A stretch of 64,000 bases of DNA, from NCBI GenBank assembly GCA_032622095.1, contig CP136064.1, forward strand, positions 262,985,863 to 263,049,862, read 5' to 3'. Shown here in pieces: positions 22,568 to 33,569 of this stretch. The number at the start of each line of letters is the position of its first letter. The first letter of the stretch is position 1. The position numbers and the translations under genes are program-made. The DNA comes from Siphonodentalium dalli. Taxonomy: Eukaryota > Mollusca > Scaphopoda > Gadilida > Siphonodentaliidae. Under the pieces are notes generated by a model. The model was not told where the DNA came from. It searched no databases and saw nothing but the letters and a program-made list of their open reading frames with translations.

Positions 22568-24169
22568 TGTTACGCCGAGTTATGTAGTAACTGACGAGTT
22601 TTGTGGTAGCTCACGAGTTATGTAGTAACAATCAACGAGTTTTGTGGTAGCGCACGAGTTTTGTAGTAAAATGGACGAGTTATGTAGTAATTTGGGTTAC
22701 GAGTTTTGTAGTAACATATCGACGAGTTTTGTAGTAAAAAACAAGCTAACGAGTTGTGTAGCAATACTCTTCGAGTTTTGTAGCAATAATTTTTAGTCAG
22801 TTTCAAAGGCGGGTTTGGACTTAAAGGGGTACTGTACGCCAAATGTTGTTGTTGATTTCTATAGTCTCCGAGTCGGAGAATATGGTAACAATTTTTCCAT
22901 TATTTGAAAGTCTGTTGAGTACGAAGTCATGTTACGGATGACAAATTTACCGGAATGAAAAAATACAAATTGTCGTTGTCGAGTAATTTTTGTAAAGTTT
23001 TCAACCAAATGAATCAAATAAAAGTTATATTATATGCATACTAGTCCCATATAATCATTTAAGTTATTGTATCGTCGCTAGTCAGTGAGTGGCTTGAGTG
23101 TTCTCCCCCGTATCATCATAATATTTTAAGCGATCGTGTGTGCGATCGGTTTAACAATCCAGTATCCCTCAATTACTGTTTTTGATTACGGTAATTCGTA
23201 ATTTAATTGACGCCATGTTATGGCTCCAGTCATAAATTCAATTTATATCAAATTATTAACTTTTAAATTATTAAATTTTAAGATAGCCTATTAACCTGAG
23301 CGTTTACAGAATACATCTTCGACTCAAATTACTTATGTTTCTATATATTATCGATAATAGATCGTTGTTGTCACCGGAAATTTAATGAAAATGGCGTACA
23401 GTACCCCTTTAATAAAATCGTATATAGTAAATGCAATGTTTTTTTGTGTAAGTGTTTGTGTGGTGAACGTTAATGACGTTGTAGCTCAACTTGGTGTTGG
23501 TCCCTCGTCACTGCTGCGTCGTTTCTCATCAGATCTGAGCCAAACTTCGTACCTAGAAGTACTATGGCCATGTTATTAACTTGAAACTGGCCCCCGTTAC
23601 GTCAGACATCGCGTCCTATTTCTTAATACCATGTTGTATTGGTGAAATAGAATAAACTATCTATCTTGGTGGAAAACCAAATGTGGTTCGTCATTTTTCT
23701 CTCAGTGCATAATGGATTCGCGGCTTGTGCACTCTAAGAAATAAACGCAACCAGCAGTAGCCGTGAAACAAAAGATAGCGGCGAGTCATGCATGCCTACC
23801 ATACAGTTATTGTTACTAATAATCGTTTCACTTTGTTTTTGCAATATAGACAACTCTACGCCACCTCTTGGTTCTTGGTTCGTTCTTGTGGATACCCATG
23901 TGATTTGACAAAGTAACACTGCATATTCAATTATAATACATGTAGTTGAAAAATCAAAGAAAAAACGTGAACAGTTCATGTGACAGTAATAGTGTTATTT
24001 ACTACAAAACTCGTCGATATTTTACTACAAAACTCGTAACCTGAAATTACCACATAACTCGTCGATTTTACTACAAAACTCGTGAGCTACCACAAAACTC
24101 GTCGATTGTTACTACATAACTCGTGAGCTACCACAAAACTCGTCAGTTACTACATAACTCGGCGTAACA
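22568..24169. mobile_element. TGTTACGCC-ended TIR element B with 5-bp TSD
   Basis: Same family as element A: TGTTACGCCGAGTTATG at the left, its inverse at the right, and long terminal repeats of ACGAGTTNTGTRGTAR words. The flanking direct repeat ACTAT (22563-22567 and 24170-24174) is perfect, giving a clean 5-bp target duplication. The interior differs from element A. It contains a nested TTAA MITE (22821-23412) and about 600 bp of unrecognised sequence with an intron-exon-like junction near 23850 (a pyrimidine-rich tract, then ATATAG). Without the nested MITE it is about 1.0 kb. The left TIR extends to CAGTTTCAAAGGC, as in element A. Confidence 0.88.
22821..23412. mobile_element. TTAA-flanked MITE nested in element B
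   Basis: The ends TTAAAGGGGTACTGTACGCC and GGCGTACAGTACCCCTTTAA are exact inverted complements over 20 bp including TTAA. AGGGG-type ends with TTAA fit piggyBac- or Kolobok-like TTAA-specific transposons. The 592-bp interior is AT-rich and non-coding. It sits within element B and so is younger. Confidence 0.82.
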
Positions 24170-24374
24170 ACTATACGTCTGCACATGATTTAAATATATC
24201 ACGCTTATTATATATCGTTCATATTCCAAATAGCCAATATTCATTCAGTGCACAGTTTATGTAAAATGAAGCCAAGTTTGTGTATATCTGCATATTTCCT
24301 TTTTCTGTAAGATATGGAAACGTGTGTGTTAGTCTGATTGACTTTATTACAAAAAACGTATCTTCTTATTGCAG

Positions 24375-24425
24375 ATGCAACGGCAGCTGTTACTACTACC
24401 ACCACGCTATCACCTGGTACAGTCG
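24375..24425 (+). CDS. Thr-rich linker exon of the multi-CTLD gene
   Basis: A 51-nt candidate exon between the acceptor TTCTTATTGCAG and the donor CAGTCG|GTGAGA. Entered in phase 1, it encodes D-A-T-A-A-V, five threonines, then L-S-P-G-T-V-G and leaves in phase 1. Thr/Ser/Pro-rich stretches are typical O-glycosylated spacers between extracellular domains. Its phase joins CTLD1-B (ending phase 1) to CTLD2-A (starting phase 1) without a frameshift, which is the main support. A short exon of low complexity could still arise by chance. Confidence 0.6.
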
Positions 24426-24482
24426 GTGAGATATTTTCCAAATATTGATTGTCGTTGGGTGGAATAGGGAGAATTAATATAA

Positions 24483-26638
24483 TAGAGACCTTTCGCATCC
24501 TCACGTTTACGATTACGAATACGGATAGCTATTCGTAGTCGTAAGTCTATCCGTATGGCCAAAAAGTCCTTTCGCAAAACGATTACGCGTATTAGTTTTG
24601 AAGAACACGTACCATCATTATTTCGTACCACGTTTACAACTCAAAGCGTGTGTTTGGTATACAGTCCTTTAATACTTCACTTATCGTCTCATTTGCAACA
24701 ATGCGATAATCATGACCTGTTAATATTGTCAATAATTCGATCAGTCACAACGTACGACCCGGGATTATCGTGATATATTGTGGCAATACAGGAAAAATGC
24801 CAGGTCATATGTGGTGGAAATTCAGTTCGTTGTTAGCATGGATGACCTTATAGACGTTATGCTGATGGGGGAAGAGGGGTTCCTGAATTTGGACCGCACA
24901 TCAACCACGACGCCATCGTTCAAGCCCCTTCAAGTCCGCGATTTAATTTCAATACGATTTCGGCTTCACTTCTTTGGGTTTAGGAAATCCGACATAAGGT
25001 TGATGTGCTCGCTGGGGTGCATCACTTCTGATTTGGTACTGCCAAATCGAAACAAAGTCGACACGGTAGAAGCGATATGCATCAAGTGGCTTTTTTGTCA
25101 GACAAACCGGCAAAATTTCGTTGAACAAAATGTTGATAAATAACAGGTTTTGGGCAATTTTATAATATAGTTGACTGTGGTTAAAATTAGCATTCATTTT
25201 GAGCAATAACTCGATTCTGATAACAGAAGCGGCATTTAAAAAAAAAATTGTTGTTGGAATCTGATGATATGGGGACATCTAATCGGATTGAGTACCTTTA
25301 AATGCCGCATTTGTGCGTGTTTTTAAATTTAAAATAAATGCAAAGTGGGTGTGCCAACTATTCTTTTAGTTACGGTTCAGCGTTCAACCGTTCAGGAGCA
25401 GAAATCACTACTTACCAGTTGAATCGGGATCCAGGGTAGGTTCAGATTATTCAGACAGAAAGAGTACTTTATGTAACTTAGAACTCGGTTATGAATTCCA
25501 TGTAATTTTAAAATGCCCTGCATTGCAGACTCTACGAGAGAGATATATAAAATCCTACTTCTACCGAAAACCGAATATTATTCAATTGAATGAACTATTC
25601 AATTCGGGAAAGGGGAAGAGAACACAAAATCTTTCACTATTCATTAAGAGGGAGGTCAAGTGAACAATTTTGAATGGGGATTTCCATGCAAATCTCCGGA
25701 GCAAAAGTTACAGAGTTGCATATACTTCTGAGTGTGACTTGATGTGGTATTGGAAACAACAGGTATTTATCTGGCGGTTCCGCTTGGTAAATTATAAAAT
25801 TTTGCAACAGATATATTTTTTAGAATTTTTTTCTGGAATTACATCACTTGACCTACATTTGAAAAATCAATATAAAATTCAAAAATAAATACACCAGCAT
25901 TATAACGGAACAAGTTCCAACCGGACACGCCAGATAAATACCTCTTGTTTCCAATACCACATCAATTCACACTCATAATTATGTGCAACTCTGTAACTTT
26001 TGCTCCGCAGATTTGCATGGAAATCCCCATTCAATATTGTTCACTTGACCTCCCCCTTAATAGGGTTATATATGCCATTCTTTGGGCTCTCCTGTGGCAT
26101 TCTATAACTGCACACGTTAGGACGCCACCACGGGTTGTTGAATTAAATAATTGTTGAATTTCACTATATATTGTGTACTATCTTGCACATAATAATAACA
26201 ACTAAAAACTCTTCATGCATCGCACACTATATACTGTATTTTTGGCGACTGGTTTCATAATTCACTCCTCTTACTGTAAAGTTTTGTGTCGCAGCCAGTG
26301 ATGACTATCCGTTGTGAATAGCGATCTTATTTCGCGGAAAGGTCGAGATTCACGACGACGAGTATTGTGATTGCCAATCTAAACAGCACACCGAGGTCGT
26401 AGCTCAATATAACTGGATGGTTTACATGATATACATATACAGTCTCGAACGGAGTAAAGTGATATATTGCAGACAATACATTTCAGAGGTGTTATTTGAG
26501 CAAATTAGATACCATGAAATCGTAACCGTTATTACGGATAGTAAAATACGAGAACGCTTAGACAGTACACAATGGTTGGTGACGTAGTACCCTATCCGTA
26601 TCCGTAATAGTAAACGTGAGTTTTACGAAAGGTCTCTA
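24483..26638. mobile_element. TIR element with about 9-bp TSD (MULE-like?)
   Basis: The left end TAGAGACCTTTCG, then CACGTTTACGATTACG and ATACGGATAG, is mirrored by CTATCCGTATCCGTAATAG, AAACGTGAG and CGAAAGGTCTCTA. The flanks TTAATATAA (24474-24482) and TTAATATAT (26639-26647) agree at 8 of 9 positions. A 9-bp duplication with long inverted repeats would suit Mutator-like elements, but this is inference. Interior frames of 72 and 121 codons (24555-25143) have no recognised domain. A foldback TTAA MITE (25644-26060) is nested inside. Confidence 0.72.
25644..26060. mobile_element. TTAA-flanked foldback MITE with about 150-bp arms
   Basis: The ends are TTAAGAGGGAGGTCAAGTG and CACTTGACCTCCCCCTTAA. 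The arms pair for about 150 bp; shared words are ATGGGGATTTCCATGCAAAT, GCAAAAGTTACAGAGTTGC and ATGTGGTATTGGAAACAA. The loop is about 110 bp. The arms have diverged by several percent, so the insertion is not fresh. No coding content. Confidence 0.82.
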
Positions 26639-26859
26639 TTAATATATCCATACTGCGTAGAGTTCACAGTGGGCCATTTGTATTTTATGTCTTTAACTAT
26701 GGCACATTACTTATGCATTGTAGACAATTGTCACCCAGCTGCACCACATTAAGGCAGCACACATAGTATTACACCACTTGGTTCGTGTGATACATGCCTT
26801 TGAGTGTAGGCATCTATGAATTTAGCCCCATGGTATGTATGCTTCTTGTGTCATTGTAG

Positions 26860-27057
26860 GTCAATGTATGAACACATTTTATGATGGTGCCGCATCGATA
26901 TCTCCTGGAGAGACCCATCAATACGGTACATCATGCTACTACTTCTTTGGAGGTAATAGGGAATACCTTGCAGCCAAAGTATTGTGTAGCAGCGGAGGGG
27001 GTCATGTTCTGTTTTTGGAATCAATTGAAGAAAGAGGTGGACTGGGTCAGCTCTTTG
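26860..27057 (+). CDS. CTLD2, N-terminal (A) exon
   Basis: First half of a C-type lectin-like domain. After the acceptor (TCATTGTAG) the phase-1 frame starts G-Q-C-M-N-T-F. It continues to Y-G-T-S-C-Y-Y-F, the A-A-K-V-L-C helix cysteine and G-G-G-H-V-L-F-L-E-S, then E-E-R and L-G-Q-L-F before the donor CTTTG|GTGAGT. These are the beta1 cysteine with S-C-Y-Y-F, the alpha1 helix with its cysteine and the G-G-H-L-L-x-L-E-S element that mark CTLDs. The extra N-terminal cysteine suggests a long-form CTLD. Both boundaries are phase 1, and the exon continues directly into CTLD2-B at 28585. Confidence 0.85.
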
Positions 27058-28030
27058 GTGAGTGGTATTTGTGTTTAGTTTCAATTACGATTCATTCGAT
27101 GACACATCTAAAAAATTGGCGATTTTGGTGTCTGGATGCCAGTGTTGCACTGTCTGCATATCCTTGTTCCGATGTTCTGATGATTATATAAACTGTAATA
27201 GTGCACCTACATCAGACGATTCTACATACTCACATATTACCTACTGATATGCATTGAACGCCGCTTCAATACGTTACCCTATATCATTAACCAGCCTGTC
27301 ATAAAATAGATTTACTTTCAAAACCAATATTGCGCAATCCGCGCCAAATGTAAGTTTGTGTCTGTTTTACATAAAATCTCACCTGCGTGTTGATCGACGT
27401 TCCCCGACTCGGTTTAATATAAACTCAAAGCCGTCAATGCCACACAATGTTACCACCAAGCCCTATCCATTGAAGACAAAATTCCCAACTCTATAATAAG
27501 CTGACTTTATGAAACTTTATTGTCATCCTCTTGCGTTGGAATTGTCCATCTAATACCACAAATGTTCCAATTGATACATGTACCACACATTTTTCTAACT
27601 GGTCGGATATCTCTATCTACATTGCCCTCATTATGGGACAATTTACAACTGTTGCCCATGTTGGTCTAAAGTTCAACAGAATGCAGGAAAGTATTATATT
27701 TTATCTCCAAAAAAAAGACTTAATTAGATTTCAGTAATTATCAGAAATTTCCAAATGCTGTTGATTCATGGATACAATTGTCAAATGTTGAAACATTTTA
27801 CCAAAGTTGTGGGTGAAGCATACGCGGCTGATCGACGTTATCGTCGGAATCGATCGTACGAAGACGTGCTTTGTGAATCCGGGACGTGGCTGGAGCACGA
27901 TGTTGGTGAGAACCACGCATTCAAAATTTGCAAACGTACAAAAACATAATATATGAGGAACTTATATAAAACATTGCAATTTGACTGTTACGAGCATATG
28001 CTAATTTATTTTTGAAACAGGAAATACTTA
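27058..28030. other. intron within CTLD2
   Basis: Part of the 1.5-kb intron between the two CTLD2 exons. A short open frame at about 27531-27737 with several cysteines, W-S-D and N-T-T is not recognisable and lacks convincing splice sites, so I do not annotate it as an exon. Confidence 0.5.
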
Positions 28031-28035
28031 GCGGT

Positions 28036-28140
28036 TTTCTATAACATTCTGACCAAAGTTGCCAGTCGGAGGTGTGTGGAACCACCAATCCATACTTCTT
28101 GGAGAATCCTTCGACTGAAAACTTTGGTCAGAATGTTAGA
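28036..28140. repeat. foldback, about 24-bp arms
   Basis: CTATAACATTCTGACCAAAG at the left and CTTTGGTCAGAATGTTAGAG at the right form inverted arms around about 60 bp. Small unclassified MITE within the CTLD2 intron. Confidence 0.65.
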
Positions 28141-28365
28141 GCAAACAAATATGAATTTGGACATAAATGAGGTATCAGCTTGTTTGAAAAATAGTATAGC
28201 ATCTGCTGTAACAGTAATATGTAATATGTCATATCTTAGTTTATAACCTTTTTCCCTCGCGTCTGGTCGCGTTTTAGATCGCCTCGGCCATTCTGAATGC
28301 GTGGTACTCATCAACTCGAAACCACGTGATTCCACACCGTGTGGAGGGTCCATATTGTGAGTTCC

Positions 28366-28462
28366 CACTAATGTTGTGACATGTATGAAATTTCTAACTG
28401 TTGCAAATTTAGGTCAAAGTTATGAGAGATATGCACCCGAACCCCATGTCGCCACATCCCGG
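28366..28462 (+). mobile_element. hAT right-end fragment
   Basis: The words ATGAAATTTCTAACTGTTG and CCCCATGTCGCCACATCCC match the right terminal region of the hAT family at 18045-19175 and 19852-21543. The left part is missing. Confidence 0.6.
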
Positions 28463-28584
28463 CATCGAATTCATACAATTCGAATGAGAGTAGAGATGTA
28501 CATGCAATGTAACACTTGAGTCAACACACTATTTTATGCACGAAAACGTGTGTCATTCTGGGATTACGAAGTTTCTATTTATAG

Positions 28585-28803
28585 CACCAGACCAAGTATG
28601 GCTTGGATTACAAGAGGACATTCGAGGGTGGTACTGGGATGATGGGAGCTTGACCCCGTCGCTGGTGGTTACGTCGTACTTCACTGGATCAACACCCACT
28701 AATCGCCAATGTGGAAAGACATCAAGTTTGAACGACAATGATGATTGGCTATACGAGAACTGCAACCAAGCAGTAGCAGAGGTCATATGTGAAGTATCAC
28801 AGG
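28585..28803 (+). CDS. CTLD2, C-terminal (B) exon
   Basis: After the acceptor TTTCTATTTATAG the exon completes the split Ala codon in phase 1. It then gives V-W-L-G-L, W-Y-W-D-D-G-S, a Q-C-G cysteine, D-D-W-L-Y-E-N-C and V-I-C-E-V, followed by the donor CAGG|GTGAGT. This is the WIGL strand, the W-x-W-x-D-G strand and the remaining structural cysteines of CTLD2. The Ca2+-site EPN/QPD and WND motifs are absent; D-N-D-D-W may be a degenerate WND region. It leaves in phase 1, so further modules can follow. The next in-phase candidates are a tiny terminal exon at 31058 or CTLD3-A at 45016. Confidence 0.85.
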
Positions 28804-28845
28804 GTGAGTAAAATGTTTACATACATATTTTTTTCGAAGTTATTA

Positions 28846-28990
28846 ACAGCGCATCGAGTTTTTGACAGTGCATGCAGTTATTGACAGCCCATGGAGTTTT
28901 TGACAGCGCATGGAGTTATTGACAGCGCACCGAGTTTTTGACAGCGCACCGAGTTATTGACAGAGCACCGATGACAGCGCACTCAGCAAT
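28846..28990 (+). repeat. about 20-22-bp minisatellite
   Basis: Six to seven diverged copies of a GACAGCGCACCGAGTTTTT / GACAGCGCATGGAGTTATT unit, immediately downstream of the CTLD2-B exon. Confidence 0.85.
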
Positions 28991-31057
28991 CGGTATAGCA
29001 CCGGACGCGCTCGGTATAGAATCGGAGTAAAATGATAAAAATCATAATTATGTACATTAATGTGAGTATATTGTGTTCTTTTCTCTACATGTAATGGTAT
29101 CTTGTATCCATACATATGGTATCTCTATGAATGCTCGTCTGTTGTTATTGCTTTGGTTTTGTGATATAAAATGTGTTAATTATCTATGTATAAATAGAGA
29201 ATCATCGTAGACAATTGTAACCGAGAATCAGCAGAGCAACAAATCTCCAGGAGTGGTTCGGTTCCCCGACAGTGAGGCTGACCTTAGATGCTAATGTACA
29301 ATCCTTACACTCCGTATATGTACATCAGCGGAATCTCTCTATTCGAGGAATTTCTATTGTTGCTTTTGAATTGTAACCCGCGGGCATTTACCCTTTCTAT
29401 ACCGGATGGATTCTCCCATAAGTTCCATTCTGATTGGGAGGTAGGCAAGGATTAGTTATATAATCAATTTTGATGAACGAACCTTCTAATTTAAAAGCAG
29501 GTATAACTCAACCGATTGTCACAAGTTGCTTTCAACAACAACTTCAACATATAGTCTGGTCGCTGAAGTCAAATGCAGGATCAACCTATAAATTTGTTAG
29601 TAAGGCGATTCTTGTGTCAAAACATGCGCAAATGTCCAAGGAACAACATACCCAAAATCCACTAAAATCCGCTTTGGGAAAACATTGTTATCCAAGATGG
29701 CGCCCAACATGGTTATTACATCAGTTCTCGAAATAAGTCATTATACGATATATTGTGGCATATGAATTACGCAGTTATACCAGTGTGTGTTAAATTAGGG
29801 TACGGGAGCGAATAGAGTGGCACGGGCAAAAAAATAATACAATTGCGACAATGAAATGGCTGTCAAAATGGCCGCAACTCATAGACATAACAACGAAAAC
29901 AACATATTGGATAACCACATAGGAGTAAAAATACGTATTGGTAATAAAAATGAATATTCAATGTTGTTAAGTATCTTTAAAGGTACACAGATAATTAAAA
30001 TAGATACATCTGCAGGATTTATCGGTCACAGCAATGCACAATGATTTACGTCTTTAAAGTTTGAGTGTTCTGCTTATCCACAATCCAACTGTCGGGCAAA
30101 CACATAATAATTTTGGGCATGCAACACACAAAGTAATGTTTCGCCACACAGTGCATGATAGTTCCATTCGGCATTGTGATTAATTATTCAATGCAGCACA
30201 GACAATGAAGTGCATATTCTTGCGGTTCAAAGACTATTTACATTTCCGGAATGTTCTACACTCGCCGTGATAATACACCATACACATATGTCCCAATGCT
30301 TAATATAATGTAAAGAACCTCGTATCTCCTAAATAGATTAGAGCCATATCTCACCCGATAAAAGATACGGTACATATTACAGTTTATGTAAGACTAATGT
30401 TCACGCTGTTACCAAATTGGTTTACTAGACAATTTTGTTCAAATACTTCAGTCGCCACTTCACAACTGGAATATTCTACCACGCAATGAACAATATTATT
30501 GTTCAGTATCGTTTTGTTGGAAAATATCTTACCGATACCACCCACGTACTTGTGCTAAATAGCAGGTTTAAGCTGCTATGTCAGCGTCGAGCATGCATGT
30601 TATGTTGGTTTCGTGTACAACAATTATATGCAACATTAGGGAAAAGGGTAACGCGTTGATGCGGTTACAGTAAACGTAGTACTTTTCGCGTATAAGTGAC
30701 TTTGAAGAATATAACCAAATATAATTTCCAGCTATAAAACACAGTCTCCGCCACAGAATATGTAAACAATGTTGGTCAAGTTTAGAATTTATTGAAGATA
30801 GTCTATGCATGATTTTCATTTGTATGTTGATAAATTGCGTTCATAATATATGCCACCATACATACATTCTTGATGACTACTGTTTTTAGACATGGAGAAT
30901 AGGATCTTCACATTTTACCCCGTACTATATGCATACCATCAGTCATTTTGTTATGTAGCAGTTCATTTTTAAAGGTTTGATGTTGTAGATATCAAAATAA
31001 ATGATGATCGGTCACATTCGTGAGACTGCTCTTGACTACATATATTTCTGCTTCTAG
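28991..31057. other. no gene recognised
   Basis: About 2 kb of AT-rich sequence. Frames at 29470-29736 and 29856-30044 lack domain content. Nothing repetitive was found by eye. Confidence 0.4.
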
Positions 31058-31089
31058 AAAAGGTCACAGAATCAAGGCACACCTACTAG
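31058..31089 (+). CDS. possible tiny terminal exon after CTLD2 (speculative)
   Basis: A good acceptor (TATTTCTGCTTCTAG) is followed, in the required phase 1, by ten codons (E/K-K-V-T-E-S-R-H-T-Y) and TAG. AATAAA-type words occur about 180 bp downstream, within a repeat. If used, it would end the upstream gene with a short tail after CTLD2, separating it from the gene starting near 37 kb. The only evidence is splice-site shape and phase. Confidence 0.2.
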
Positions 31090-31107
31090 ATCGCATTTGA
31101 CTGCTAA

Positions 31108-31720
31108 TCTATATATATGAGTCGGATATGTCTGTCGGTTTGTCTGTCCGGATGTTTCTCCCAGACTGCTGGTCTGATTTCAACCAAATTCGGTTTGGTC
31201 ACTCGGGGTACTCTGGTGGAAGTTACAACGGCGTTAGTTTAAAAAAAAATTGATTTAAACAACTTAAATTAAATAAATAAATAAAAGGTTAAAATAAACT
31301 CACAATGGGCCTATTTCACAATAAAATATGTCCAATATGAACCTGTGTGAATATTTAGGTCCAATATGAACCTATTTGCACGAGGATATTTGCAGCACCA
31401 GATGTACGCTCTTTATATATGTGTGTTTGCTGTGGCCCGCGCCATCCAACAGAATAACGGGTGTAAGTCCGCTATGGGCTTGTTCCAGAATCAAATATTT
31501 CCATTATGAACCTATGTCAATATTTAGGTCCAATATGATACTATCAACACGAGGATATATTGAAGTAGCATAATATACAGTATCTCTATACATAACAGAA
31601 TAGGACATGACAGCCATGTGCGTTAACACACAGATGGGCCGCATGCCTCTAACGCACAAAGGGGCCACTGCACATCCGACGCTGAATAAAGTCTCCAGAA
31701 GGCAGCCTGTATCTACTTGA
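31108..31720 (+). mobile_element. Helitron-like non-autonomous element
   Basis: Starts TCTATATATATGAGTCGG directly after GCTAA, so CTAA|TC could mark abutting Helitron ends. It then has GTCTGTCGGTTTGTCTGTCC, TTCTCCCAGACTGCTGG, GGTCACTCGGGGTACTC, ACAACGGCGTTAG, an AAATTAAATAAATAAAT middle, a GTCCAATATGAACC repeat, GCACAAAGGGGCC and GACGCTGAATAAAGTCTCC. It shares this order with 16700-17130 (minus) and 22180-22410. The 3' end is not defined. Confidence 0.5.
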
Positions 31721-32486
31721 TACACATGTAATCATGCGATTCAAGATTATAAGCACATATAACACTGCGTTCATTTTCCGTTTCTGAGCACCAAAATTTA
31801 AGATTTAAACCCTGCTTTCGCTTAATCTCTCGTGAGGGTTTCTCTTATACTCTGCAATGATTATTCCTCGAATAATTCGAGCGTATGTTCACTCTTATGG
31901 GACTAGCTATTAAATTTTGCACAACATGTAAATATAATTCGGGTTTGTACATGTTGGTGGCCATTTAGGGACATACATTCTACATAATATGCTTTACGAC
32001 TAAGCATTGTTTGTCACTATTTTAATTTATTATGAATTTAGCATTAATTGTTGCACCTACCGTAGAAATTCAACAATTTCCTATACCAACAGCATATTGG
32101 ACGCCATCTGGAATATGGAATTATTCACAAGGCGGATTTTAGCGGATTTTGGATACATTGTTCACCACATTCCGCCCGACAAAATGAATGACACCAACAG
32201 AGATTACTAACAATTTGTTCTAACAATTTGTTCTTGGTCTAATTCTTCAACGATCAGACAAATATTTATCCATTCTACAACCTCGTTGATTATTATGCTG
32301 CCAAAGTATTGTTCGAACCGATGTAACGATCGGGTCCTTAAGTATTTGTTGCGTTCTTTCGAAGTCATTGTCGCTGTCACTTCTTACATTAGTATGAGCC
32401 ACACGGGTGAGTAAACGGGGATGCCCAATGACACTCGAGTCCACGATAAGAGGTACCATTTCGTGTCCACCGGAAGCTTACATACA
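31721..32486. other. no feature recognised
   Basis: AT-rich spacer without coding or repeat structure that I can support. Confidence 0.35.
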
Positions 32487-32885
32487 TTAACCCTTCACCC
32501 AACAAACCGGCCAAATCCGGCCAAATAAAGCTTCAACAGCCTAAAATATCTTCGGTCTGTCTCAATAGAACCATACACATATGGATATCATTGGAACCGG
32601 CTCCTTGACCACATTGTGATAGTTACAGTTATGCCCTGTGCCAATGCATTCTCTTATATATGCGAGTCGACCATAGGTCGCCTCGCATACATAAGAGAAT
32701 GCATTGGCCTAAAAAAAATCTTTTTTAACACTTTTTACCATTTTTTCTTACATTCTTTAACAATTTTATAATTTTTAATGTGTTAAGCCAATGCATTCTC
32801 TTATATATGCGAGGCGACCTATGGTCGACTCGCATATATAAGAGAATGCTTTGGCACAGGGCCCTTCTGTTGGGTAAAGGGTTAA
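32487..32885 (-). mobile_element. TTAA-specific (piggyBac-like) MITE with twin palindromes, copy 2
   Basis: Same 399-bp element as at 17258-17656 but inverted. The ends are TTAACCCTTCACCCAACA and TGTTGGGTAAAGGGTTAA. The interior keeps both about 70-bp palindromes (about 32639-32707 and 32788-32857) and the AGCTTCAACAGCCTAAAAT segment. The two copies differ at only a handful of bases and agree in length, so they arose recently from one source. Confidence 0.87.
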
Positions 32886-33049
32886 TTACAGACTGAGCAG
32901 ACTGTAAGTCATAAAGCTGAAATAATCCGTATTGTTATGGGGTATTGACTTTTACCGTTTATATTGTACCATTTATTAAAGTTATACATTTTCAAATTGT
33001 ATTGTTGTTGTTACAATCTACAAATGAAACCTATATAATATAATTGGAC

Positions 33050-33470
33050 GTGTCGACACCAGGGGTATAAGTGATGGTGTACCGGATGAGGTGTATGGGA
33101 CGCGGTGAGTGGGATGAGATGTATGTTCACGAGGGGTGTATGGTAGGATGTATGGGATAGTGTGTATCGGATGGGGTATGGGATGGGTGTATCGTATGAA
33201 TTGTATCGGAGGGAAGGTATCGGAGAGGTGTACGTAATTATTTTTGCGTCCATTATCGGCGTCATTTCTTACATTACAAGCTTAATTATTTGGTGGGGTG
33301 TAAGGGATGGGTGTATCGGAGGGGATGTATCGGATGGGGTGTGTTTAATGGGTGTATTGTATGGATTGTATCGGGGGGAGGTATGGTAGAGGTATATATA
33401 ATTATTTGTTTGCGTCCTCGTATCCATTGCCGGCGGCGTCACTTCGTACATTACAAGCTACAAGCCACAC
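33050..33470 (+). repeat. GGATGGGTGTATCGG minisatellite composite, two tandem copies
   Basis: Irregular GGGGTGTAT / GGATGTATCGG units lead into TAATTATTTKTTTGCGTCC and CACTTCKTACATTACAAGC, then repeat once more (break near 33285). It is the same composite as at 19640-19830. Confidence 0.75.
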
Positions 33471-33569
33471 GATGAATTTGGAACATCGATAAATCGAAGA
33501 AATTGATTATTCGATACCAGAATTGGTTTGAGATATCAGTGATATGCGGAATGAAGTAGTGCAAGAACA

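Noticed and set aside
23734-23979. Exon-like junction (pyrimidine tract, ATATAG, then a short frame) inside element B
   Set aside because: About 19 codons before a stop with no recognisable homology. Possible captured exon, but unsupported.
27531-27737. Cys/Trp-containing frame in the CTLD2 intron
   Set aside because: No acceptor or donor in the right place, and the CTLD2 A and B exons already join in phase without it.
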